Assembly (NCBI GenBank): GCA_036501515.1
Contig: DASYAD010000472.1
Coordinates: 50,668-114,667, forward strand
Source of the DNA: Trebonia sp036501515
GTDB taxonomy: Bacteria > Actinomycetota > Actinomycetes > Streptosporangiales > Streptosporangiaceae
Length of the DNA: 64,000 nt
Direction of reading: 5' to 3'
Every line of letters starts with the position of its first letter. Positions within the stretch are counted from its first letter, which is position 1. The notes beneath the pieces were generated by a model, which was not told the DNA's origin, did no database searches, and was given only the letters and a program-made list of their open reading frames with translations. A program made the position numbers and the translations under genes. Shown here piece by piece: positions 1 to 7,317 of the stretch.

Positions 1-2
1 CG

Positions 3-1592
3 GCGATCTTGCGCCACGGCGCCACAGTGAACGGCCGCAGCGAATGCGTCACCTGGCAGGGGGACCACGGCCGCCGCGCCAGCTACGCCGAGATCGCGCG
101 CAACGCCGGGCGGCTGGCCGCCGCGCTCACCGCTCTGGGGATCGGGGCCGGGGACCGCGTCGGGACCTTCTGCTGGAACAACGCCGAGCACCTGGAGGCG
201 TACTACGCCGTGCCGTGCATGGGGGCGGTGCTGCACACGATCAACATCCGCCTGCCCGCCCGGCAGGTCGCGTTCACCGTCAACCACGCGGAAGACCGGG
301 TGGTGATCGTGGACGGGACCCTGCTGCCGCTGTTCGCGCAGGCGCTGCCGCAGCTGACCACCGTCGAGGCGGTCATCGTGATCGGCCCGGCCGGCACCGC
401 CGCGCTCGGTGACATGCCGGTGCTGCGCTACGACGAGCTCCTCGCCGCCCAGGAGCCCGGTTTCCGCTGGCCAGACATCGACGAGAAGTCGGCCGCGCTG
501 GTCTGCTACACGAGCGGCACGACTGGTGACCCGAAGGGCGTGGTGTACTCGCACCGCTCGACCTTCCTGCATGCCCTGTCCGGCCAGGCGGCCACGCTGA
601 CCGGGCCCACCGAACGCGACGCGATCCTCACCTTCGTGCCGATGTTCCACGTCAACGCCTGGGGGATCCCGTTCAGCGCGTTCATGTCCGGGGCGGCGCT
701 GCACATGCCGGGGCCGTTCATGAGCGCGGAAGGCATCTGCGCCTTCGTCCGCGCGGAGCGCCCGACGCTCGCCGCCGCTGTCCCGACCATCTGGCAGGCC
801 ATCCTGCAGTACGGCGAGACCACCGACATAGACCTTTCCTCGCTGCGGATGGGCACGTCAGGCGGCGCCGCGGCGCCGCGGTCGCTGCTGCGGGAGTTTC
901 AGGACCGCTACGGCCTGCGGATCATCCAGGGCTGGGGGATGACGGAGACCTCTCCGGTCGGCGGTATGGCCTTTCCGCCCGCGGCGGTCGCGGCGGGCTC
1001 CGAGGATGACCTGGACTGGCGGATGAAATCGGGCCGGGTGACGGCCGGCGTCGAGATGCGGATCACCGACGACAGCGGGGCGGAAGTCCCGTGGGACGGC
1101 GACTCGGTCGGCGAGATCGAAGTCCGCGGCCCGTGGATCGCGGCCGCCTACCACCGCGACCCGGCGCCGGACAAATTCCACGACGGCTGGCTGCGGACCG
1201 GCGATATCGGCACCATCGACGACCGCGGGTATTTCCAGATTACCGACCGTTCCAAGGATGTCATCAAGTCAGGCGGCGAGTGGATTTCCTCCGTCGAGCT
1301 TGAGAATCTGCTGGCCGGCGCCCCGGGCGTGCGGGAAGCGGCCGTCATCGGAATCCCGGACGAGAAATGGACCGAGCGCCCGCTGGCCTGCGTGGTGCTC
1401 AACGGTGAATCGGCCGCCGACCCGGCCCTGCTGGCCGAATACCTCGGGGCTAAGGTGGCCCGCTGGCAGGTTCCTGAGAACTGGGCCTTCATTTCCGAGG
1501 TGCCGAAGACTTCGGTCGGTAAGTTCGACAAGAAGCTGCTCAGGGCCCGGTTCAGCGCCGGCGAGCTGGCCGTCCGCCGGATAAGGGAATGA
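3..1592 (+). CDS. acyl-CoA synthetase (AMP-forming), 5' end outside the window
   Basis: Activates a fatty acid or similar carboxylate to its acyl-AMP and then its acyl-CoA. The frame is open to the left edge; the first in-window TTG (position 9) is in mid-domain, so the true start lies upstream and only about 15-20 residues are missing. Seen: the P-loop-like motif YTSGTTGDPKG at about residues 167-177 of the visible chain, GWGMTETSP near 310, GWLRTGD near 395 and the C-terminal KSGGEWISS hinge region, followed by a final VGKFDKK lysine motif. The length fits FadD-like medium/long-chain ligases (about 540 aa). Substrate cannot be read from sequence. It stands alone, about 270 nt before an unrelated signalling pair. 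Confidence 0.93.
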   Translation, partial: AILRHGATVNGRSECVTWQGDHGRRASYAEIARNAGRLAAALTALGIGAGDRVGTFCWNNAEHLEAYYAVPCMGAVLHTINIRLPARQVAFTVNHAEDRVVIVDGTLLPLFAQALPQLTTVEAVIVIGPAGTAALGDMPVLRYDELLAAQEPGFRWPDIDEKSAALVCYTSGTTGDPKGVVYSHRSTFLHALSGQAATLTGPTERDAILTFVPMFHVNAWGIPFSAFMSGAALHMPGPFMSAEGICAFVRAERPTLAAAVPTIWQAILQYGETTDIDLSSLRMGTSGGAAAPRSLLREFQDRYGLRIIQGWGMTETSPVGGMAFPPAAVAAGSEDDLDWRMKSGRVTAGVEMRITDDSGAEVPWDGDSVGEIEVRGPWIAAAYHRDPAPDKFHDGWLRTGDIGTIDDRGYFQITDRSKDVIKSGGEWISSVELENLLAGAPGVREAAVIGIPDEKWTERPLACVVLNGESAADPALLAEYLGAKVARWQVPENWAFISEVPKTSVGKFDKKLLRARFSAGELAVRRIRE

Positions 1593-1611
1593 TGGCGCGG
1601 TAGCGTCATTG

Positions 1612-1623
1612 GCAAATATTTGC
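1612..1623. repeat. 12-bp perfect palindrome GCAAATATTTGC downstream of the acyl-CoA synthetase
   Basis: An AT-rich perfect palindrome in otherwise GC-rich DNA, 20 nt after the synthetase stop. No T-run follows, so it is not an obvious intrinsic terminator. The same 268-nt gap (1593-1860) also holds a direct repeat GGGACATATGGGACATATG near 1695-1713. Function unknown; an operator for the downstream signalling pair is possible. Confidence 0.35.
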
Positions 1624-1860
1624 GCACTTTGCCATCCGGGACAGACGGAGTGCAATATCGTTCTCCACTGGGAGCACGCGGGAATAATAGGCGGGACATA
1701 TGGGACATATGCCACGGTCGTGGGCTGCAGTCACACCGGTGGGACAGTTAAGTATTGCTATAGACGATGGCGACAGGATGCGGATGCGCGTAACCTTCGC
1801 CGCTCTATACACTGACCTTCCCGCCATTGGGGGGCACCCCGGCTGAATGAGGGGGATCTC

Positions 1861-2733
1861 ATGCGGGCAGACGGGCACACACTCGCCGTCGAGCGGATGC
1901 GGCTAGGCGATCATGCCTTCGCGCATTACGCCGACGACGACATCCGCTGGGAGGTCCCGGCCGTATTCGCGGCGAACGGGCTGGCCCGCGGCGAGAAGGT
2001 TATCGTGATGATGGACCCCGGCGGCCTGGCGGACGACGCCTGCGGCCGGCTCGCCGCCTACGGCGGCGGCGCCGGCAACGCCCGCGCTCGCGGTCAGCTG
2101 GTGTTCAGCAGCATGCGCGAGCTGATCGCGCCGGACAAGTCGTTCACCGCGCGCCGCCAGATGGAGCGGCTGCGCCAGGAGACGGAGCTGGCCTGCAAGC
2201 AGGGCTTCGCCGGGCTGTGCAGCGTCATCGACATGGCCTGGGTTCAGGACCTGGGGATGGACGTCGAAGGCGTGATGCAGCGGGAGAAGCACGCGGACTC
2301 GCTCTTCGACACCAGGCAGTATGCCGAGATCTGCACCTACGACCGCCGTTGCTTCGATCCCGCGGTCGTCGAGGAGATGCGGGTCAGCCACCCGGTCGCG
2401 CTGCTCGAACGGCCGGGCGACCTGCAGGCCCACCATGCCCCAGGCGAGCTGCACCTGATCGGCGACGCCGACATGGCGACGGGGGACATCTTCCGCGCGG
2501 CGGTGAACGTGGCGCTCGGGGCGCCGGCAGGACGACGGGCACTGGTGGACCTGACCAGGCTGTGCTTCCTGTCCGCCGGGTGCGCGGGCGACCTGCTGCG
2601 GCTCATCGGCCAGGCGGCCGCGTGTGACCAGGTGGTGGTCCGCTGCCGTGCTCCCCAGGTGCGGGTTCTGCGGCGGCTCAACGTGATGTGGCCCCCCACG
2701 CTGGTGCTGGAGGAGACGGGAGATCACCGGTGA
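1861..2733 (+). CDS. MEDS-domain sensor protein with C-terminal STAS-like domain
   Basis: A 290-residue cytoplasmic signalling protein. Residues about 15-185 match the MEDS (methanogen/methylotroph DcmR sensory) fold, with the typical HAFAHYADDDIRWEVPAVFAANGLARGE opening split by residues 20-46 and a VMMDP strand. Residues about 195-285 look like a STAS domain (ALVDLTRLCFLSAGCAGDLL), with a serine at the usual phospho-acceptor loop. ATG 1861 is preceded by GAGGGGGA. The stop overlaps the next start by 4 nt (GTGA), so the two genes are translationally coupled. Such MEDS-STAS plus anti-sigma ATPase pairs are common in actinomycetes and act in partner-switching control of alternative sigma factors; the signal sensed here is unknown. 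Confidence 0.82.
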   Translation: MRADGHTLAVERMRLGDHAFAHYADDDIRWEVPAVFAANGLARGEKVIVMMDPGGLADDACGRLAAYGGGAGNARARGQLVFSSMRELIAPDKSFTARRQMERLRQETELACKQGFAGLCSVIDMAWVQDLGMDVEGVMQREKHADSLFDTRQYAEICTYDRRCFDPAVVEEMRVSHPVALLERPGDLQAHHAPGELHLIGDADMATGDIFRAAVNVALGAPAGRRALVDLTRLCFLSAGCAGDLLRLIGQAAACDQVVVRCRAPQVRVLRRLNVMWPPTLVLEETGDHR

Positions 2734-3110
2734 CCGGTGCCGCGCTCCTGCAGATGCGCTTCACCATCGCGGACCTGCCGCGGCTGCGGCTGCGGGTTGG
2801 CGAGGCCGCTGGTCTCGCGGGTCTCGACGAGGGCCGCTGCGAGGACTTCGTGCTTGCGGCCTACGAGCTGGCCTGTAACGCGGTCCTGCACGGCGGCGGT
2901 GCCGGTTTCCTCCGGCTCCGGCGCGACGAGGGACTCCTGGAATGCCAGGTGTCCGACGACGGCCCCGGCTTCCGCGGCCGGCCGGACTTTTCCGGCCGCG
3001 GCCTGCCGCTGGCGCGTGAGCTGACGGACGGGATCGAGATCGGCGGCGGCCCCGGCGCTGTCGTCACGCTGACGGTGCTGTTCCGTACGGACCGCCAGCT
3101 AGTCGACTGA
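2730..3110 (+). CDS. anti-sigma-factor-type ATP-binding protein (RsbW/HATPase_c family)
   Basis: A 126-residue GHKL ATPase of the RsbW/SpoIIAB type, expected to phosphorylate a STAS antagonist or to bind a sigma factor. Seen: N-box YELACNAVLHGGG and G1-box VSDDGPGF, followed by GRGLPLARELTD (lid/G2). The start is taken as GTG 2730, which overlaps the upstream TGA; a longer frame from 2688 would be entirely inside the MEDS gene. It lacks a histidine-kinase dimerisation domain. The 3' end overlaps the convergent TetR gene by 12 nt. Function as the kinase partner of the upstream STAS domain is inferred from the pairing. Confidence 0.8.
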   Translation: MTGAALLQMRFTIADLPRLRLRVGEAAGLAGLDEGRCEDFVLAAYELACNAVLHGGGAGFLRLRRDEGLLECQVSDDGPGFRGRPDFSGRGLPLARELTDGIEIGGGPGAVVTLTVLFRTDRQLVD

Positions 3111-3773
3111 CCCGTCCCGGTCCCCGCCGCAGGGGCCGCGGCCGTCGCGCACGGCGGCCTGGATGAGGTCGACGACCCAGGTGACCGCCGCCGTCGCCTG
3201 CCGGGTATCCAGGTTCCAGGTGTTGATCATGCGCTCGAAGACCGTCACGCTCCAGTACGCGTCCACCGCCGCCGCGCCCATCTTGAGCTGGTCGCCGCTC
3301 CAGCCGGGGGCCGCCTGCGCCAGTGCGGCCAGCAGGGCGTCACGGCGGCGCTCGTCAAGCGCCGCCAAGGTCGGGTCGCTGGTCGCCGCCCGCGTGATGG
3401 GAAACGTCGCGAGGTAGGCGAAGGTGTGCCCGATGACTTCGCCGAAGTTGTCCAGCCTGAGCGTCTCCAGGTCGACCCCCGCGTCGGTGGTGAGGCGGAG
3501 CAGTACGGCGTCGCGGAGGTTCCGCTCGGTCGAGAAATGCCGGTAGACGGTGCTCTCGTCCACTTCGGCGCGCCGTGCGACGGCGCGGACGGTGAGCTCC
3601 CGCCAGTCCCAGTCGGGCAGGGTGTGCACGAGGCCGGCCGCGGCCGTGAGGATGCGCTCCCGCGTTGCCGCCGCCTGCCTTGACCGTTGCGAGTTCTCGT
3701 AGGAGGGCACGGACCACGGTACTACGCGGGCGCGCTCCTCCAGCGGGGAATTCTCATGCGAGACATCTTGCAT
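3099..3773 (-). CDS. TetR-family transcriptional regulator
   Basis: A 224-residue repressor-type protein. After an acidic N-terminal tail, residues about 30-80 form the TetR DNA-binding domain (TRERILTAAAGLVHT ... TVRAVARRAEVDESTVYRHFSTERNLRDAVLLRL). The C-terminal ligand domain is not assignable. The start ATG 3773 lies inside a perfect inverted repeat (3752-3777), which suggests autoregulation; GTG 3710 is an alternative start that would leave that repeat in the leader. Divergent from the P450 gene with 66 nt between starts, so it probably controls it. Confidence 0.85.
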   Translation of the reverse strand: MQDVSHENSPLEERARVVPWSVPSYENSQRSRQAAATRERILTAAAGLVHTLPDWDWRELTVRAVARRAEVDESTVYRHFSTERNLRDAVLLRLTTDAGVDLETLRLDNFGEVIGHTFAYLATFPITRAATSDPTLAALDERRRDALLAALAQAAPGWSGDQLKMGAAAVDAYWSVTVFERMINTWNLDTRQATAAVTWVVDLIQAAVRDGRGPCGGDRDGSVD

Positions 3774-3777
3774 GAGA
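3752..3777. promoter_or_regulatory. putative TetR operator (inverted repeat TCTCATGC-N10-GCATGAGA)
   Basis: Perfect 8-bp arms around a 10-nt centre, located at the start of the TetR gene and about 65 nt upstream of the P450 start. A TTGAAC hexamer lies at 3786-3791 just outside it on the P450 side. Position and symmetry fit an operator read by the divergent TetR protein; binding is inferred. Confidence 0.5.
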
Positions 3778-3839
3778 TCGACTACATTGAACGCTAGCGA
3801 GTGAACGCACCGTTTGGTCGGAGACTTCAGGAGTCGACT

Positions 3840-5039
3840 ATGGCCAGTACCGACGTTCCGGCATGTCCCACGGACGGGACGCACCGTGATGACCGCAAGT
3901 CGGCGCTCCTGGCCTCCCAGCGGGTGCGCGCCGACCCCGGGGCGCGGGTCTTCGGCGGCTTCGAGACGGGGCGCGAGATCCTGCGCAGCGCACAGATGCG
4001 CCAGGCCGGCGCGGGCTCCGAGCAGATGAAGGCGGTGAGCGCCGGCGGGTATCTTCCCGTCTTCTTCCTCGACGGCGACACCCACCGGCGGCAGCGGGCG
4101 GCGATCGCGCGCTTCTTCACTCCCAAGGCCATCAGCGGCCGCCACCGCCTGGTGATGGAGCGGACCTCGGATGAGCTGCTCGGCCAGCTGCGGGCGAAAG
4201 GCGGCGGCCGCCTCGACGACGTCAGCTACCAGCTCGCCGTCGCCGTGGCGGCGGAGATCGTCGGCCTGACCAGCAGCGACAGGGCCGGGCTGGCCAAGCG
4301 CGTCCAGGGGACCCTGCTCGGCACCCGGCTGCGGCAGACGAACCCCGTCGTCCGCGCCGGCGCGCAGCTGCTGACGGCCGCGAACGGGATGCGGTTCTTC
4401 GTCCGCGACGTGCGCCCGGCGGTCAGGGCCCGCCGACGGCAGCGGCAGGAAGACATCATCTCCCATCTGATCGACGAGGGATATCCCGACCGGGCGATCC
4501 TCATCGAGTGCATGACCTACGCCGTCGCCGGGATGGTCACCACGCGCGAGTTCATCGTGATGGCGGCCTGGCACATGTTCGACAATGACGCGCTCCGGGC
4601 CCGCTTCACCGCGAGCGGTGAAGCGGGCCAGGTCGCGATCCTGGAGGAGATCCTCCGCCTTGAGCCGGTCGCCGCGATGCTGCACCGGCGGGCGACGGCC
4701 GACTGCGGCCTGGGGACGGACTCGGCCAGCAGCGGTGACCTGCTCGCGGTTGACATCCGCGCCGCCAACGTCGACCCGGACGCGGTGGGCGAATGCCCGC
4801 ATACGGTCGACGCCGACCGGGCGGGGCGGCTGAAGACGGTGGGTTCGTTCATGAGCTTCGGTGACGGCAGTCACCGCTGCCCCGGCGCCCAGGTCGCGAT
4901 GGCCGAGACCCGGATCTTCCTCGACCGGCTGCTGCGCCTGCCCGGTCTCCGCCTGCGGCGCGCACCGGAGATGACCTGGTGCGACGGCCTGATGAGCTAT
5001 GAGCTGCGCGGTGCGATGGTGACCTGCGAGCGGAGCTGA
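3840..5039 (+). CDS. cytochrome P450
   Basis: A 399-residue soluble bacterial P450 monooxygenase. Seen: K-helix ExxR in ILEEILRLEPV, and the haem-ligand loop FGDGSHRCPG with the proximal cysteine near residue 345-350. The I-helix reads AGMVTTREF: the alanine-glycine and threonine pair is present, but the usual acidic residue before the threonine is valine. ATG 3840 is chosen over in-frame ATG 3801 because AGGAG lies 7 nt before it. No ferredoxin or reductase gene is adjacent, so redox partners must come from elsewhere. Substrate unknown; likely controlled by the divergent TetR protein. Confidence 0.93.
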   Translation: MASTDVPACPTDGTHRDDRKSALLASQRVRADPGARVFGGFETGREILRSAQMRQAGAGSEQMKAVSAGGYLPVFFLDGDTHRRQRAAIARFFTPKAISGRHRLVMERTSDELLGQLRAKGGGRLDDVSYQLAVAVAAEIVGLTSSDRAGLAKRVQGTLLGTRLRQTNPVVRAGAQLLTAANGMRFFVRDVRPAVRARRRQRQEDIISHLIDEGYPDRAILIECMTYAVAGMVTTREFIVMAAWHMFDNDALRARFTASGEAGQVAILEEILRLEPVAAMLHRRATADCGLGTDSASSGDLLAVDIRAANVDPDAVGECPHTVDADRAGRLKTVGSFMSFGDGSHRCPGAQVAMAETRIFLDRLLRLPGLRLRRAPEMTWCDGLMSYELRGAMVTCERS

Positions 5040-5217
5040 CGGAGCCGGTCCCTGGCCGGTAATGGCGCCAGTGTCCGGCCGTCCGGGCGACGCCCAGGGA
5101 CGGTCCCTGATCTACGGGGGCGTGGCCGTCAAGCCGGCGTCCGGCCTGGGTGAGGATTAGCTGAAAGGATGTTCAAGATGGTGCGGTATGGTCGCTGACC
5201 GCGCCTAACCTCGGTGG

Positions 5218-6636
5218 GTGCGAAGGCTGCGAGCGGTGCGGGTGCCATGGCCGCTGCTCGCGGTCCTGGCCGTCCAGGCGGCGCTCTCGGCCAGCATGCT
5301 GCGGACCACGACGGCGTTCGGCGACGAGGCGCTGTACCTGTCGGCCGGGCACCTGGAGTGGTCGCACTGGCTGCACGGAACCCAGATCCCGCAGTACCAG
5401 ACGTGGTTTTCCGGCGCGCCGGTCATCTACCCGCCGGCCGGGGCGATCGCCGACAGCCTCGGCGGGCTCACCGCGGCGCGGGTGCTGTCCCTGGTCTGTA
5501 TGCTCGGCGTGACATCTTTGCTGTGGGGCACGGCGGCCCGGCTGCTCGCGGACGAGCGGGCCGCCTTCTTCGCGGCCGCGGTGTTCGCCGTGCTCGCGCC
5601 GACGTTGCACCTGGGTTCGTATGCCACCTACGACGCCCCGGCGCTGCTGCTGCTGGCCGCGGCGACGTGGTGTGCCGCCGGGGCCGGGACCAGCCAGCGG
5701 GCCACGCGGCGGATCCTCGCCGCGGGAATCGTGCTGGCGCTGGCCAACGCGACCAAGTACGCCACCACGCTCTACGATCCCACGGTGCTCTGCGTCGCCT
5801 TCCTCGGGTCGTGGCCTGAGGCCGGCTGGAGGGCGGCGCTGCGGCGCACGGCCTTGCTGGCCGGCACCGCGGCGACGGTCCTCGCCTTCCTCCTCGCGCT
5901 CGGCGGGCCCGGGTACCTCACCGGGATCCGCGTCACCACGACCGGCCGCCCCGACGGAAGCGATTCCGCCGGGCTGGTCTTCGCGGAGGCGTGGGCGTGG
6001 TCCGCCGTCGTGCTGGTCCCCGCCGTCATCGGGGCCGCCGTCGCGGCGCTGCGCCGGCGGTGGCCGCAGGCGCTGCTGCTGGCGGTGCTCGCGCTTTCGG
6101 CGCTGCTCGCGCCCGCCGACCAGGCGCGCATCCAGACCGCGACCTCGCTGAACAAGCACGTCGATTTCGGCGCCTGGTTCGCCGCGATCGCGGCCGGCTA
6201 CCTGCTCAGCAGCCTGCCCCGGTGCCGGGTCGTCCTCGCCGCGTCGCTGGCCGCCCTGATACCGCTTAGCGTCCTGGGGCTGGCCCAGGCGCACGGGATG
6301 AAGAACTGGGCCAGCGTGACCGGGCTGGTGAAGGTCGTCGGGCCGATGACCGCTCACGGCGGGCACTTTCTGGTGGAAACCAGCGACGTGCTGCTGTATT
6401 ACCTGCCGAACACGACCTGGCAGCAGTGGTCGGATACCCAGGACAACAGCCCGGCGTACTACCAGCAGGCGATCGCGCGCCACTATTTCTCGGTCGTGGT
6501 CCTCAGCTTCAACCAGACGCTGGCGGTGGACTACGCGCTCGGCCTCGACCTGCCCGAGGCCGGCTACCAGCTCGCGGCGCGGGTGCGCTCAGGTACGACG
6601 GTCTTCTACGTCTGGGAGTACACGGGAAAGGTCTGA
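5218..6636 (+). CDS. GT-C fold membrane glycosyltransferase (family 39-like)
   Basis: A 472-residue polytopic membrane protein with 8 or more hydrophobic segments. The first extracytoplasmic loop carries the acidic pair FGDEALY, as in GT-C enzymes that use polyprenyl-phosphate sugars, followed by AGHLEWSHW. Near residue 200-210 is NATKYATTLYDP, and the C-terminal third is a soluble tail (DVLLYYLPNTTWQQWSDTQ). The start is GTG 5218; no clear ribosome-binding site is visible. The protein is likely to mannosylate or otherwise glycosylate an exported protein or lipid; the acceptor is unknown. It stands alone between P450 and a convergent STAS gene. Confidence 0.72.
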   Translation: MRRLRAVRVPWPLLAVLAVQAALSASMLRTTTAFGDEALYLSAGHLEWSHWLHGTQIPQYQTWFSGAPVIYPPAGAIADSLGGLTAARVLSLVCMLGVTSLLWGTAARLLADERAAFFAAAVFAVLAPTLHLGSYATYDAPALLLLAAATWCAAGAGTSQRATRRILAAGIVLALANATKYATTLYDPTVLCVAFLGSWPEAGWRAALRRTALLAGTAATVLAFLLALGGPGYLTGIRVTTTGRPDGSDSAGLVFAEAWAWSAVVLVPAVIGAAVAALRRRWPQALLLAVLALSALLAPADQARIQTATSLNKHVDFGAWFAAIAAGYLLSSLPRCRVVLAASLAALIPLSVLGLAQAHGMKNWASVTGLVKVVGPMTAHGGHFLVETSDVLLYYLPNTTWQQWSDTQDNSPAYYQQAIARHYFSVVVLSFNQTLAVDYALGLDLPEAGYQLAARVRSGTTVFYVWEYTGKV

Positions 6637-6651
6637 GTCAGGGCGGCGGCG

Positions 6652-6990
6652 CTAGCGGCTGGCCAGGAACTTCTCGTCCAGGCCGGTAATCCGCATGAGC
6701 CTGATCAGCCGGGCGCTCGGCGAGGTCACCCGGAACGGGCAGCAGGCCAGCTCGGCGTAGTTAGCCATGCGCACCAGTGCGCGCAGGCCCCGGGCGTCGC
6801 AGAAACCTACCCTGGCCAGGCTGACGGCCACCGGGCCCGGGTGGCGGTCGATGATTTTCCGCACGTACAGGTAGGCCCTGTCCGCGGTGCCTATATCGAG
6901 CTCGCCGCCGATCTCTACGGCGGTCTCTCCATTGGGCAGGATCTGGTGGCTCAGCTGAAGTGGTGCTTGCGGGCCCTTCTCGTCATTCAC
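6652..6990 (-). CDS. STAS-domain protein (anti-sigma factor antagonist-like)
   Basis: A 112-residue single STAS domain. Seen: GGELDIGTADRAYLYVRKII and PVAVSLARVGFCDARGLRALVRMA. At the position where SpoIIAA/RsbV proteins have D-S-S-G, this one reads D-A-R-G, so the phospho-acceptor serine is absent and regulation by phosphorylation is unlikely. GTG 6990 is chosen because GGGGAAG lies 7-8 nt upstream; the frame could extend to ATG 7092 or further, but that segment is not domain-like. Convergent with the glycosyltransferase (15-nt gap). Confidence 0.75.
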   Translation of the reverse strand: MNDEKGPQAPLQLSHQILPNGETAVEIGGELDIGTADRAYLYVRKIIDRHPGPVAVSLARVGFCDARGLRALVRMANYAELACCPFRVTSPSARLIRLMRITGLDEKFLASR

Positions 6991-7115
6991 GTGCTTCTTC
7001 CCCGAGATTACGGTAATTCGCGGTCGATTAACGAAACGCTTCTCTGGCTGAATCGCACGATTCTTCCGCCGGTCCGGCCGGCTTTCATGCATGACATTCT
7101 TGTATGGCTTCCGTG

Positions 7116-7145
7116 CAGGGTCAGCCGCGGGTACGGCTGACCCTG
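7116..7145. repeat. perfect 12-bp inverted repeat (CAGGGTCAGCCG-N6-CGGCTGACCCTG)
   Basis: Lies in the 327-nt gap between the divergent STAS and GMC oxidoreductase genes. The arms match over 12 bp with a 6-nt loop. No T-run follows on either strand, so it reads as an operator or RNA hairpin rather than a terminator. The rest of the gap holds the CACAGGA repeats and a TATGGT hexamer near 7264. Confidence 0.45.
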
Positions 7146-7196
7146 GCCCAGATACAGCATGCCAGCCAGCCGCCATAGTGACCACGAACCGTGACC

Positions 7197-7227
7197 CACA
7201 GGAAAGGGCACAGGAACGCCCACAGGA
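7197..7227 (+). repeat. three CACAGGA direct repeats at exact 12-nt spacing
   Basis: CACAGGA begins at 7197, 7209 and 7221, with different 5-nt spacers. The array ends about 90 nt before the GMC oxidoreductase start. Fixed spacing close to one helical turn suggests a multi-subunit activator or repressor site; the protein is unknown. Confidence 0.4.
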
Positions 7228-7317
7228 TCATCGGGTGCACTGTTCAGGTTCGTTTCTTCGTGTATGGTAATGCCGCACTGCCCCAGGATTCCGAGCCGGA
7301 TCCATTAGGAGCCCGCG

